A DNA stretch of 64,000 bases, taken from positions 377,255 to 441,254 of the forward strand of contig JALRME010000028.1 in NCBI GenBank assembly GCA_026120035.1. The letters run 5' to 3'. This stretch comes from Coleophoma eucalyptorum (taxonomy: Eukaryota; Ascomycota; Leotiomycetes; Helotiales; Dermateaceae). The position numbers and the translations under genes are program-made. This document shows positions 23,443 to 35,349 of the stretch, in pieces. Position 1 is the stretch's first letter, and each line of letters opens with the position of its first letter. The notes below the pieces were generated by a model. It had not been told where the DNA came from and did not search any database. It was given only the letters and a program-made list of their open reading frames with translations.

Positions 23443-24424
23443 CTAAGAACCCTGATTACCACTGAGAAATACGACCAGAATTGCACAATATCTGTTGCTG
23501 GTCAGAAAAAGACGCTGAGTAGAGAAAATTTCGTGTCTATTTCATTACTCACGCTGCTGTGATCGTCAGTATTTCCCAATCCCGAGCTTTTGTGAAACAA
23601 GCAATGATCACCGATACCCCAAAAACAGAAGCAATCAAGAGACCAAGCTTTTGTTTGGTATGATCAAGGTAGTTCATAGCACAGATTGGGCCAAGTAGTA
23701 GTACGGCAAAATTAAGTGGCACAAGGAGCCGTACAATTTTGCGTACACCGTCTTCTGAATATATCATGATATTCGGGTCTGGGCTCTCCTAAAAGCGCAG
23801 GCCGTATTAGCCCGTTGATACCAAACATAGAACTCTTCTTCACATTGGGATGGTCGCAAGTTGAGGAATGAGGACGGGGGGTGAAGCATAAGAAGCCCAT
23901 CTACCTTCTCAAACAACTTCCGGAGGCTACTATGCCGGTCAACGAATCGATGTCCCCAAGATTTCTCCACATTGACAATCCGTACTAATCTTTGGCCGTT
24001 GTGGCTTTCCTTATCCAGGTGAAACATATTCGAAGCAACCTCATTATTCTTTTTCCCTAGAAACTCACTCATAACATTAAGCACACGAGGTGCTGCATCA
24101 TGGAGTTTACTCAGTTGTATTGCAGCAAGGAGTCCATCATCTTTCAATATTTAGCTGTATTTGCGGCAATAATTTTAATGGTTACTTACTATACTGCTTG
24201 AGAGTGTCGGAGATTTTTGACGCTAGCTCATCGACTTCGTCGTCTGTGCCGATTATGTGTTTTGAATAAATCTGCTTGTCGAGGCTTTCCAAACGCCTCT
24301 GTAAACGAAGCAAGTTGTAACAATTCAGCCTATCGAATCGCTTAAAAACTAAAAAATCAGGATCGTACGTCATGAAATGGGCGGTATCGTAAAGTTTGTT
24401 ATTGATATATTTTCCCTCTGACAT
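23443..24424 (-). CDS. DUF6594 family membrane protein
   Basis: Four exons, 24424-24190, 24140-23905, 23788-23553 and 23491-23443, give 251 aa with all phases matching. The start region has the DUF6594 hallmark: DPDFLVFKRFDRLNCYNLLRLQRRLESLD. The middle is helical. The C-terminus has three predicted membrane helices: one in IVRLLVPLNFAVLLLGPI, one in LGLLIASVFGVSVIIACF, and one spanning the last junction (ITAAYCAILVVFLSG). The last exon of 49 bp is easy to miss; it supplies the conserved YCAILVVF end. The function of the family is unknown; it is common and expanded in Pezizomycotina. Intron 2 is 116 bp, longer than its neighbours. Confidence 0.85.
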
Positions 24425-25443
24425 GATTATGCTGAGTAGGTGTTTCACGGTCGGTTCGCCAGCAATCGACTCTTGGAATGTGACAGCAAGCGACTAGATT
24501 TATAACGTAGGCGTTCCCAACCTTATTCAATTGAGTCCTGCTTCTAGTTCGTGCAACGGTACTCTCGCGCTTCAGGGTTGCGAGCACGGTGCCACTTTTT
24601 GTGTGCAACCCCGGAATTTTGCTTCCCGCGCGCCTAAGTCGACCGTGCTTTGACCAGGGATGAAAACCTGTGTGCAATTTCGCTATACTCTCCCTCTGGT
24701 AATATCTGTCGCGTGTTCTTCTCGTAGCCAAGGACGAGGATGACGAGCTTGCAGTACCACAGGCGCTGACTCCAAGGCCTCTCCTTACCACTGTTCCTCT
24801 TTTTAGGAAAAGATCTTCAAATTTGCTACGTTAAGTTCTCTTGTGTTAAAAGTTTGAATATCTTTTGTATAAGAATATTCTGCGGTCTGCCAATAACTCT
24901 CGTTGAATAATCATTCTATATATCCCCTCTCCCTCTACTGTCTCTGACAACACCTGCGGTTTGGATATCTAGATCCCTGAGATGCTCTCAAATTGTCTAT
25001 ATACTCGTGTGAGGAAGTAATTCATCCAAAGATGGCATCTATCCACGTAGACAGAATTACTCCAAATTGATTTCACCGGGCAGCGATAATAGTCTATAAA
25101 CTTGGAAATAACGCTGAAGTTAATAAGGAATCCAAGTATAGTTGTCTCTTAACTATAACTGCCGCTAATATAATTCTAGTGTGGGGGGAAAGTCCCATCA
25201 GAGCACATAGTTGCAGGACGTGGAATAGAGGGTAATTCAATAGTAGCACTAAATTTCGCAGTTATCGTCAAATGTTGGGTTGGTTAAAAAGGTATGTAAT
25301 TTGTTGTTTTTCTATAGTACAGCCCAGCTGTATTTATATATGCTTGATCCTCGTGACAGAATAGAGTTGAAATCAGGTGACAGCGAGTAACCCGTCACAC
25401 TAGGATCTATATTTTTCCTTCACTAGTTGAGCCACTGTCTTTT
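24425..25443. other. spacer with LTR-like repeat
   Basis: A 130-codon minus-strand frame (24399-24791) overlaps the DUF6594 5' region in another frame and looks spurious. The rest is AT-rich and contains the repeat described at 25190-25400. Confidence 0.45.
25190..25400. repeat. dispersed repeat copy A (LTR-like)
   Basis: Words such as GGACGTGGAATAGAGGG (25216-25232), a preceding ATCAGAGCA and a later AAATCAGGTGAC recur in the same order near 63730-63950. The arrangement fits two diverged solo LTRs or a MITE. Boundaries are not resolved. Confidence 0.45.
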
Positions 25444-26669
25444 TTATTGTCCAACGGCATTGTCGTCTTTGCCAACTGAACGACGATGCCCTTGCACAAA
25501 ATGTTGAAGATTCGTATCGTTCATCTGTCCCATAACTTGTAAGGATTGGTTGCCTGCCTTAATATTCTTGGCCGTGATCAAATCTTTAATAGACACAATG
25601 GCTTGCTGACTCTTATCACCAACAGCAACGCCTTCGTAAAAATTCCTACGAATTTCACTTTCTTGGTCAGCAGCTTTATCGCAGAAAGATAATGCCTCTT
25701 TAGTGACATGGGCCTCTTCCTCCAAATCCTGTTCCACGCCATTCCGTCCGGCCTGCGGCATGGGTAAACGATACTGGGTGGATTGAAGTTTGGAATTAAG
25801 CCCATGAAGCAATTGTTGCAACCGTAATGTGGAACTAATGAATGCAGTCTGCCCCGAATTGAAGCCTTCTGCCAGGATCAAACGAGACAAGCTGGCACCT
25901 GACATCGAAGGAGCTTGATTCATGGGGCTTGGGGACGGTTCAATGGCGCTTAGTGAAGCATGACGTGCTTGCTCTAGTTGATCATAGGTCTGTGAGCAGA
26001 TCTTAAGGCACTGTTGAGTGCTGTCCCTCTCTTCTTCTAGTCGTCTGAGCTCACTGTTATCGAAGTCTGGAATAAGCTGGCCTTGAGTGGCGGTAGAATT
26101 TAGCCTAGTTCTAATTTCTTCAAGATGAACTTCGAGGTCATCCTTCGTATTCTCAATAAGTTCCTTGTATTCGTCTAGAAGATCCTTTGTACTTTTACTT
26201 GTCTGGCTATAACAGCATTAGTTAGTGAAATCCGACAAATGGTGTATTAAACTCACATGTTAGTGTAAACAAGAGCAATAGTAAGGGTAGATTTATATCC
26301 TGCCAGCGTATTTTTGAACCCAGTAATGTCCTCTCCCATATACCGGAGCTGCCACAAGTCCTTGAGTCTGTTTCGCTGTTCTGTGGAGTTTTGTGCATAT
26401 TTGCCGACCAGTACATTGAATTCCTCGCAGGATTTACAACATCGCTGAAGAACTTTCTTGAAAGCCTTGAGATCGACGGCAATGTCCCCGATTGATTTTT
26501 CGAGCGTCGTAAGTACTTCGTTCAAGCCTTTCACTTCATCTCGAAGCTCACGAAATTTCCTATCCTTGGTTTTAAAGTTCGTGATAGTGCTGTAAAGAAC
26601 ACCGCTCACTGTAACTGTTAAAGACACCAAGGTTATGATCCCAGAGCTGATGCCGATCACCTCTGCCAT
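25444..26669 (-). CDS. Fungal_N (STAND N-terminal) domain protein
   Basis: Exons 26669-26257 and 26206-25444 are joined by a 50-bp intron (GTGAGT...TATAG) and give 391 aa. The N-terminus MAEVIGISSGIITLVSLTVTVSGVLY, then a helical coiled-coil run, then YMGEDITGFKNTLAGYKSTLTIAL match the fungal N-terminal domain of STAND proteins (PF17111). The second half is helical with a conserved-looking tail: GDKSQQAIVSIKDLITAKNIKAGNQSLQVMGQM. In larger proteins this domain precedes NACHT or ankyrin modules; here it is free-standing, so it could work as an adaptor or signalling partner of an NLR (inference). Confidence 0.85.
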
Positions 26670-28114
26670 GCTGGGATTTTAGAAAGATAATACAGATTAA
26701 AAGATAGTAGAGACAACTTGAAGTACATAGCAATGTGGGACTGCTTCAAAAGAGCAATGCAGTTTTAAATAATAAAATTAAAGGCAGATGAAGAGTAACT
26801 ACTGCTGGCCATGGCGCGCGTTTATTTCGGCCCTTACTTGGCTAGTCACGTATAATTAAAGGATTAGATAATGCTGAAAGCCAGAGGACATAATTCAAAG
26901 GCTGCGACACCATTAGATACAGCTTACAGAGCTGTGAAACAATAAAATTCGGACTTAATCTATATCATCAACCAGCCTCTTAATTAAAATACAGGGTTGA
27001 CTTATTTGAAGGGTTGACCTGCAGGGAAAATTATCGAAAGTCAGGGTTACCATAGGCAGTAGAGATTAGGCTTTGAATGAAAATAGAAGCTAGCGCTTAT
27101 ACCTTAGATAAAAACATTGAGATCACAATAATCAAAATGCAGTGACATCGCCCAAAAGAGCCATCACATCTAGTCATCATTGCATATCAAACGCTCTCCT
27201 GTGAGGCTGAGGGTGGTACCGCGCGCTTAGCACGAGCGCTCTTTTGTACGAGTCTGTATCAAACCTTGTACTGGCATAATCGGGAAAAAACCACAATGAA
27301 AACTCGAGTTTCATTTGTAACATTCCCACGAGCGCCTTCATCTCCACTTTCTTTACGAAGCATTGCGCACATGCATGTGCTAGCAAAGAGACATCCGCAA
27401 AGGCTACTCTCTTACGACGAAGGCGTAGATTCTTTGACATGCTCCGCAGCAATACCGATACAAGGTTTTTTCATTGGAATTAAAATAGAACACAAATATA
27501 TTCAAATAAAAGCAGGCTGCACATAGAATGAGATCCATTGTGCCCTTTCCCCTCAGCTGCCGCTTAAAGCGCCATATTCCCTTCATTAAGTAGGAGGGGT
27601 GTGAGCCGTCAAGTAGCGATGACAACGGTATGTTAAGCGAGCGCGATCACAATCCTGGCAGCGAGGATGCCGTTTTCTTTTCAGTGCTCAAGGAAATTCT
27701 CGAGTTTTGCGCTGCAATCATCATATCTGTCCGTTTCTTCATCCTCGGTTGTACTTTTGTTACTTCGTATACTATAAATTCGGACTACTCTGAGCTTTAT
27801 TGTTAGCTTACAGCGTAGTTAGGACTGCGGGTTCTCTGATATGATTCGATGATATGAACATTGTAGAATGAAAGTGAAGACTACCTGAAATGCCTATTTA
27901 CATGTAGTTGTGTACATAACCCCTTGATCCCAATAGTACACCTACAACTTATAGAAGCTAGCAACTTAGCTTTAACAAAATCTATAGTACCTAACTTATA
28001 CTATAATATAATCCACTAACTGTAATTAGCTCTACGAACGTCATTTGAATATAGAAGGCAGCCCGACTACTAGGCGATTTTAGAAGGTATAAAGGTTAAT
28101 CTAATAACGTATTT
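26670..28114. other. AT-rich gene-free spacer
   Basis: About 1.4 kb with no recognisable gene. Short open frames around 27177-27625 lack motifs. The base composition is strongly AT-biased, as expected beside a transposon. Confidence 0.45.
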
Positions 28115-28148
28115 CACAAGCGAATGAGACACACAAGCGAGTGAGACA
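28115..28148 (+). repeat. 17-bp direct repeat at the 5' end of the transposon
   Basis: CACAAGCGAATGAGACA at 28115-28131 is followed directly by CACAAGCGAGTGAGACA at 28132-28148, one mismatch apart. Its position just before the transposase start suggests a subterminal repeat of the element. I did not find the matching inverted end downstream. Confidence 0.6.
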
Positions 28149-29830
28149 CGAAAACGCGTCAACGCCACCACCACACCTTACCTACAATGCTACCACCAAA
28201 TCAACCTTTACCTTCTAATAAAGAAGGTCGTATTCTTCTAGCTATACAAGCAATCAAACAAGGCTATATTAATAGTGTTCGAACTGCAGCTATATCGTAC
28301 GACGTATCATATGCAACACTACAACGCCGAGTGCATGGAATGGCTTCTCGACGCGATTCTACTCCTAACTCTCGAAAGCTTATACCTACAGAAGAACAAG
28401 CTCTTATTCAGTATATCCTCGACTTGGATTCTCGTGGGTTTCCTTCTAGGCCTCAATCCGTGGAAGAAAAGGCCAACCTTCTTCTTACGGTACGCGACGC
28501 GCCTTCTGTTGGCAAGAATTGGACCTCCAACTTTATTAAACGCCGTACAGAGATTAAGACGAAGTTTAGTCGCAAGTACGACTACAAGAGAGCTCTATGC
28601 GAAGATCTAGTTATTATTAGAGACTGGTTTAGGCTCGTACGAAACATAATTACCAAATACCGGATTATAGGAGAGGATATATACAACTTTGATAAAGCTG
28701 GATTTCTTATGGGAGTTATTACTACTACCAAAGTAGTCTCAAGCTCGGAGTCAAGGAATAGTCCGAAAACTGCACAACCAGGTAATCGAGAGTAGGTATC
28801 AATTGTATAAGGAATCAATTCGTACGGTTGGACAATTCCTCCGTTCATTATTTACAAAGGATAGAACCACCTCTCAGCTTCGTATAAAGACTCTAGCCTC
28901 CCAAAGGATTAGGTAATAACATTAAGTGAGAACGGGTGGACTACGAACGAAATTGGATTCCAATAGATTTAGTACTTTGATAAGTACACAAGGAATCGTA
29001 CAACTGGAAAATACCGTCTCTTAATCCTAGATGGCCACGAGTCCCATCTTTTAGAGCTCAATTCCAGGGATTCTATGTAGAAAGTAATATTATTATACTT
29101 TGTATACTACCGTATTCCTCTCATCTACTTTAGCCTTTAGACGTCGGATGTTTTGGCCTATTAAAAGCGCTATACGGCAAACAGATTGAGAATTTCGTTC
29201 GAGTCTATATTCACTATATTACTAAGCTAGAGTTCCTCCTTGCATTCCAAGAGGTATTTAAAGCTGCCTTTATAGAGCACAATATAAAGAGTGGATTCCG
29301 AGCTACAGGATTAGTTCCGCACGACCCAGAGAATATGCTTTCTCACCTAGATCTCTAGTTAAAAACACCAACACCACCTCCTATTCAAGAGCCAAATTGG
29401 ATATCAAAGACACCATAGAATGTAGTAGAGCTTGAATTCCAGACTTCATATATTAAGGACCGTATCGTACGACACCAGAATAGCTCTCCAACCCCAATCA
29501 ATAAGGTATTTGACCAGCTTATCAAAGGAGCCCAAATAATGGTCCACTCGGCTATACTTCTTAAAGCTGAGGTAAACGCTTTACAAGAGGCAAATCGAGC
29601 CAAAAAGAGAAGGGAAAGAAAGCGAAAGAGGCGTATATACTATGGTGGAAGTCTTACAGCCGAGGAGGGTAGGGAACTCGTAGAAAGTACCCAAACTCAA
29701 CAGAAGGAAGGAAATAGTACTATACAGCCTAAAGGCTCAAAAGGGCGATAACGATACTATGGCTTATATAATCAAACTGGGCATAATACTCGTACATGAA
29801 AGCAAGCTTAGGATTCAATTGATATAGAAT
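28115..29830 (+). mobile_element. Fot1/pogo-type DNA transposon with RIP-like inactivation
   Basis: The reading frame starts at 28187 with an N-terminal helix-turn-helix (RTAAISYDVSYATLQRRVHG), the CENP-B-type second domain, and then the DDE_1 catalytic region (YNFDKAGFLMG with the first Asp; LLILDGHESH with the second). It closes with a basic C-terminus (KKRRERKRKRR) and a zinc knuckle of the CGxCxxxGHNxRTC type whose cysteine codons are mutated. At least six premature stops fall where conserved Trp or Gln are expected (TGG to TAG, CAA/CAG to TAA/TAG), all C:G to T:A changes. There is also a frame change between the two ends. The element cannot make transposase. Terminal inverted repeats were not resolved, so the limits are approximate. 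Confidence 0.85.
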
Positions 29831-29893
29831 AACTAATGTTTTTAAATATGGTTGTTGTTGTTAACGTATATAGTAATTTCTACACCTTTCTCC

Positions 29894-32800
29894 TCAGTGA
29901 AAATGGTAAGGAGGTGGCGGAGCGATTAGTGTCTGTAGGACGCTACTGTGGTGTCCATATTGAGCATTGGCGTCGGCACCCTTCTCTAGTAGCAGCTGTA
30001 TAATAGCTTGTTGTCCGCTATATGAAGCCGCCTGAAGTGCGCTATTGTAGTATCCACCTTGGGCATTAACATCGGCACCCTTCTTTAGTAGCAGTTCTAC
30101 AATGGTCTGCTGTCCGTTATATGAAGCCGCCTGAAGTGCACTATTGTAGTGTCCACCCTGAATATTAACGTCGGCACCCTTCTCTAGTAGCAGTTCTACA
30201 ACGGCCTGCTGTCCGCTATATGAAGCCGCCTGAAGTGCGCTATCGTAGATTCTACCTTGAGTATTAACATCGGCACCCTTCTCCAGTAGTAGCTCTACAA
30301 CGGCCTGCTGTCCGCTATATGAAGCTGCCTGGAGTGCGTTACCATAGTGTCCGCCTTGAGCATTGATGTCAGCACCCTTTTCTAGCAGTAGCTCTACAAC
30401 GGTCTGCTGCCCGCTATATGAAGCCGCCTGAAGTGCGCTACCATAGTATCCGCCTTGAGAATTAATGTCAGCACCCTGCTCTAGCAGCAGCTCTACAACG
30501 GCCTGCTGTCCGTTATATGAAGCCGCCTGAAGTGCACTACCATAGTCTCTACCCTGAGCATTGGTGCCTGTATCCTGCTGCTCGCTATATAAAGCCGCCT
30601 GGAAAACGCTGTCATAGTTTCTACTTTGAGTATTATAGTTGGCACCCTTCTCTAGTAGCAGCTCTATAATAGCCTTTCGCTCACTAGCCTTCTGCTCGCT
30701 AGCTTGCTGCTCGCTATATAAAGCCGCCTGAAGTACGCTACCGAAGGTTCCACCGAGAGCATTAACGTCGGCACCTTTCTCCAGTAGTAGCTCTACAACG
30801 GCCTGCTGTCCGCTATATGAAGCTGCCTGAAGTGCACTACCGTAGTGTCCGCCTTCAGCATTAACGTTAGCACCCTTTTCTAGTAGTAGCTCTACAATAG
30901 CCTGCTGTTTGCTATGTAAAGCCGCCTGAAGTGCGTTACCTAACGGTCCACCTTGAGCATTAACATCAGCATCTTTCTCTAACAGTAGCTCCACAACAGC
31001 TTGTTGCCCGCTTAATGAAGCTGCCTGAATTGCACTGCCGTAGTATCCACCTTGAATATTGACGTCAGCACCCTTCTCTAGCAGTAGCTCTACTACGGCC
31101 TGTTGCCCGCTGTATGAAGCTGCCTGAAGCGCGCTACCATAGATTCCACCTTGAGCATTAACATTGGCACCTTTATCTAGTAGTAGCTCTACAACGGCCT
31201 GCTGTCCGTTATATGAAGCTGCCTGAAGTGCGCTACCATAGTCTCCACCTTGAGTATTGACGTCGGCACCCTTCTTTAGCAGCAGCTCTACGATAGCCTG
31301 TTGCCCGCTGTATGAAGCCGCCTGAAATGCGCTACCGTAGACTCCACCTTGAACATTAACATCGGCACCCTTTCCTAGCAGCAGCTCTACAACGGCCTGC
31401 TGTCCGTTATATGAAGCCGCCTGAAGTGCGCTATCATAGTCTCCACCTTGAGCATTGACGTCGGCACCCTTCTTTAGCAGCAGCTCTACGATAGCCCGTC
31501 GCCCGTTACTTGAAGCTACTTGAAGTGCGCTACCGTAGCGTTCACTCTGAGCATTAACGTCGGCACCTTTATCTAGCAGCAGCTTGACAACAGCTTGTTG
31601 CCCGTTACTTGAAGCTACCTGAAGTGCGCTACCGTAGCGTCCACCTTCAGCATTAACGTCTGCACCTTTATCTAGCAGCAGTTCTACGATAGCCCGCCGC
31701 CCGCTACTTGAAGCTGCCTGAAGTGCGCTACCGTAGCGTTCACCTTGAGCATTAACATCGGCACCTTTATCTAGCAGCAGCTCTACGATAGCCCGTCGCC
31801 CGTTACTTGAAGCTGCTTGAAGTGCGCTACCGTAGTATCCACCTTGAGCATTAACATCGGCCCCTTTCTTTAGCAGCAGCTCTACGATAGTCGGTTTTAT
31901 GCTAACTGAAGCTCTCTGAAGCGCGTTGCCGTAACGTCCACCTTCAGCATCAACGTCAGCACCTTTCTCTAGCAGCAGCTCTACGATAGCCTGTTCCCCG
32001 CTACCTGCAGCTATCTGAAGCGCGTTACCGTGGCGTGCACCTTCAGCATTGACGTCGGCGCCTTTCTCTAGCAGTAGCTCTACGATAACTTGTTGCCCGC
32101 TACCTGAAGCTCTCTGAAGTGCGTTACCGTACTCCTCACCTTCAGCATTGACGTCGGCGCCTTTCTCTAGCAGCAGCTCTACGATAGTCTGTTGCCCGCT
32201 ACCTGAAGCTATCTGAAGTGCATTGCCGTAGCGTGCACTTTCAGTATTGATATTAGCTTCTGTGTCAAGAAGTAACTTTATCACTTCAGTGTACCCTAGT
32301 ATTACAGCCCAAATCAATGCTGTTCGCCCTGCTCCATCTGTGGCATCAAGGTTAACACTTTCATTCTTTAACAAACTACGAAGAATTACGTGATGACCAT
32401 TAAATGCCGCAAGTCGTATGTTGTTCATTTCCGGCTTTGTATCGTACAGACCATGTACTTGCCAAAAGATGGTAAACCACAGCTGGAATCGCTTATGCTC
32501 TACTTGATAGAGGTCTAAAACACTTTTAAAGACCCCATCTTCGCTATCAATCGTAGAGTTACGTAGGTGGCTAGGCCAATGCTCAGCTGAATATTCCAGA
32601 AATACTGATATTTTAGACGTAGCCTTCTTATCTACTATCTTCCCGTATTCTGTGAGCTGAATCTGAGGAATCTCGTCTAGTAGTAAGTAGTTTATACATA
32701 TTTTCGCCATGATCGTCTCCGAGTCGTTTGACTTTAAACAAAATTTCCAGCAGCTACTATCTGGCAGAGCCTCCTTTTGGACAAGAAACTCTTTCGCAGT

Positions 32801-35349
32801 CTGGTGAATGAGATAAACTCTTGAGTTGTTGATAAAAACAAAAAGCCCACATAGACGGCGAAGACGTGGCACGAAGTAGTCTTGGTTTGCCTCCAGCTCT
32901 GAGAAGCTTTTTACGTTCTTGGTTGTTGCAAGCTCAAGCGCTACTATCATCTCCCGTACCAACAGCGGCCGGCGAGCACCAACAATGATATGGAAAATAC
33001 AAGTAGCCTGTTCTCGGTTTTGCGTAGGTATCTTGTTTAATATATTCTCGTAAGCGTCTTCGATAGATAATGGCAGCTGAAGTGATTCGATTGATAGCGA
33101 GTTAGGCCGTAGACTGTCCCTGTAGCTGTCTTCGATGCTATTAAAAGTGAGGTGAAGCCAGAGGTATGTTCGATGTTTCATCCTAAGAAGCCATGATTCG
33201 AGTTCACTGCTTTTAGATGGCTTTAGTTTAATCTTGCCAGCCAATTCTGCTACCTTATGCCGAATAACCAAATTAATTTCTTCATGAATTTTGTCATTCT
33301 CCTTCTCCCCAGATAGGCGTATTGTTGGCAGATGTGTTTCAATATCCTTCAAACCAACCTCTATGTAATCATAAGGGCGGCTAGTTACGAGAAACTTCAA
33401 ACAGGTTCGCTTTATCGATGTTGAGGACTGCTTGTAAAAAGTTGATAAGTACCCGAGCAATTTTGTGCGATCATTAGTACTACACTCATCTAGAGCATCT
33501 ATTACGCAGATAACATCATTTGAGTCTGAATCAGTGGCTGCATCAATTAGTATGCGCCATAGTTCGCCAACCTCGTCCCGTAACTTTTCACCGTCGGCAC
33601 ACCATGCTTTCATAGCATGTTTGATAAGGCGGGGTTGCGTCTTGAATAGTTGGTGCAGTAATGCGCAGAGAGCTATTGCAAGTTTGTCCTGCTGCTCGTT
33701 ATCCTTGAAGAAAAAATAGCACACTGAGCGCGAAGGCTCATTTGGGAGCTCGTCGTCAACTAAATACCGCGACAACACCGATTTGCCACAGCCAGGATCA
33801 GCCGAAATCCATAGTAGGTCATCCTTTTTACTCTCCAGCCATTTTATATACTGTTCATTTTCAAGTACCCACGCACAAGTGCCGGAAATTCGGTTTGGAT
33901 TGATATTTTTAAATGCCTCATAGGTAGATAATTTGAAACACTGATGGCATAAACGATGTTCGTCGTTTAGATAACCAAGTTGTCCTTCCGTTCCATGTGT
34001 AAGAAATAATTTTTTGATTCTTTCTGAGCACTTTTTAACGCTATCGGAGAGACTTACCTCCCACTCGTGCTCTTGTATGCGCTAAAGCCTCTTCGCATCT
34101 GGTAAGAATAACTCTCTTTACATCACGCCAATTACCATCCTCCGGATCAGAGAACTTGTTGAGAGTATAATGATCCGATCTTAAAGGGTAACATGGGAAG
34201 CTTCGGAGAGTAGCAGATTTTTCATCCACTATTACGGCCTGCCAAATCCATTAGCATATTTTTGTAAAACGAAATTGGATTCTTTGTACTCTATCTGTAT
34301 CCCCAGGAAACATCTTCGCAATGACTGACATTCTAGTTTCATAGAAACAATCAACCGAGATGCGGTTGCTCTGGGCCATCTCAGCGAAATCATTGACGGT
34401 GTCTAGAATTCCTTCGTTCTCCGGCCGTAGGGATTTGAGAAGAGCGAGCTCGACGTGTGTCCCACCAGCGATAATTCGCTGTAAAATTTCAGAGTAGCCA
34501 ATGTAAGCTGTGCCTGTATGAGGTGTACCGAGAAGTATCACAGCTTTTAAGGCAGGAATAACTCGCTGAACTGCTTCGTGATGCAATAATGCCTATTTCC
34601 ACACAATTCAGCATGGCCTCAAATATAAATAAGAATTGTCCAAGTGTACTTTCTCTATGATAAGTCCTCCTAGGCTATGGCCAATAATTATCAAGGGGCG
34701 AGCTGAGCAGTCCTAGAGATGACTTGAGTTCTACGCTCAAAGTTTTCTTCAAAGAGCCTTACCTTTCTCTCAGCAATGATGGCCCTAGTAAGTGAGATGG
34801 CCAATGGATCCAGGCGGACACTGACTGCATCCTCCCCGTACCACTGAGTATCATGGTTGAAAACCATAATGCGGACATTTGGTAATCCGGCGGGGAGCAT
34901 GGTAGGATCAGAAAGCCAATGCACGTAGTTTTTCTCTTTATTACTTGCCTTTCCTTCTTCTCCAGATTCGGCTGTCCACGTTGTAGCCGGATTAGCCCCG
35001 AGGCCATGAACCGCAATAATGCTAGTTAGTCAGTATCAGACATAACTTAGATATTATAGAAGATATTATAGCTTACTCAATTTCATGATTATTTGCGGCC
35101 TTTTCTGGGTAGATAGTCCTCATGCCTAACAGGTTCTCTGGTATACTTTTGGGTAATTTTGGTTGATCTTTCTTAGACCAAATCTTCGTGTAAAACGTAG
35201 CAACATTAATATGGCCGGCTACTTAGAAGTCAAGAAAGATATGAACAGAGGTCTAAACTCGGCTCACAAATGATATACAGAGCCATCGCAATGGCAATAC
35301 TGGTGACTGTGATAGGTATCCATCGGGACAACCAGTAAGGGATAGCCAT
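29894..35349 (-). CDS. membrane-anchored alpha/beta-hydrolase-NACHT-ankyrin NLR-like protein
   Basis: Seven exons, 35349-35268, 35221-35077, 35021-34763, 34712-34650, 34592-34290, 34238-34058 and 34023-29894, give 1720 aa. Residues 8-30 are a probable membrane anchor. An alpha/beta hydrolase (PGAP1/DUF676-like) follows, with HGLGANP at 81-87 and nucleophile motif GHSLGG (S175). The NACHT NTPase has P-loop DPGCGKS at 420-426 and Walker B VICVIDALDEC. About 25 ankyrin repeats run from about residue 900 to the end. The order hydrolase-NACHT-ankyrin is a recognised fungal NLR architecture. The small exons recover the lipase motif and are each supported by splice sites and frame. The last junction is the weak point: the implied intron is only 34 bp, so a frameshift there is possible. 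It ends 64 bp beyond the transposon. Confidence 0.87.
29950..32340 (-). repeat. 99-bp tandem ankyrin repeats, about 25 units
   Basis: The encoded 33-aa unit is close to GGxYGSALQAASYSGQQAVV ending in ELLLEKGADVNAQ. Units are nearly identical except at the two or three residues after GG and around SYSGQQ. One unit near 30600-30720 is expanded by about ten residues (a QQASEQKASERK-like stretch) and its neighbour is shortened, which are signs of unequal exchange within the array. Confidence 0.85.

Noticed and set aside
24399..24791. 130-codon minus-strand frame
   Set aside because: Overlaps the first exon of the DUF6594 gene in another frame; Ser/Arg-rich without recognisable domain.
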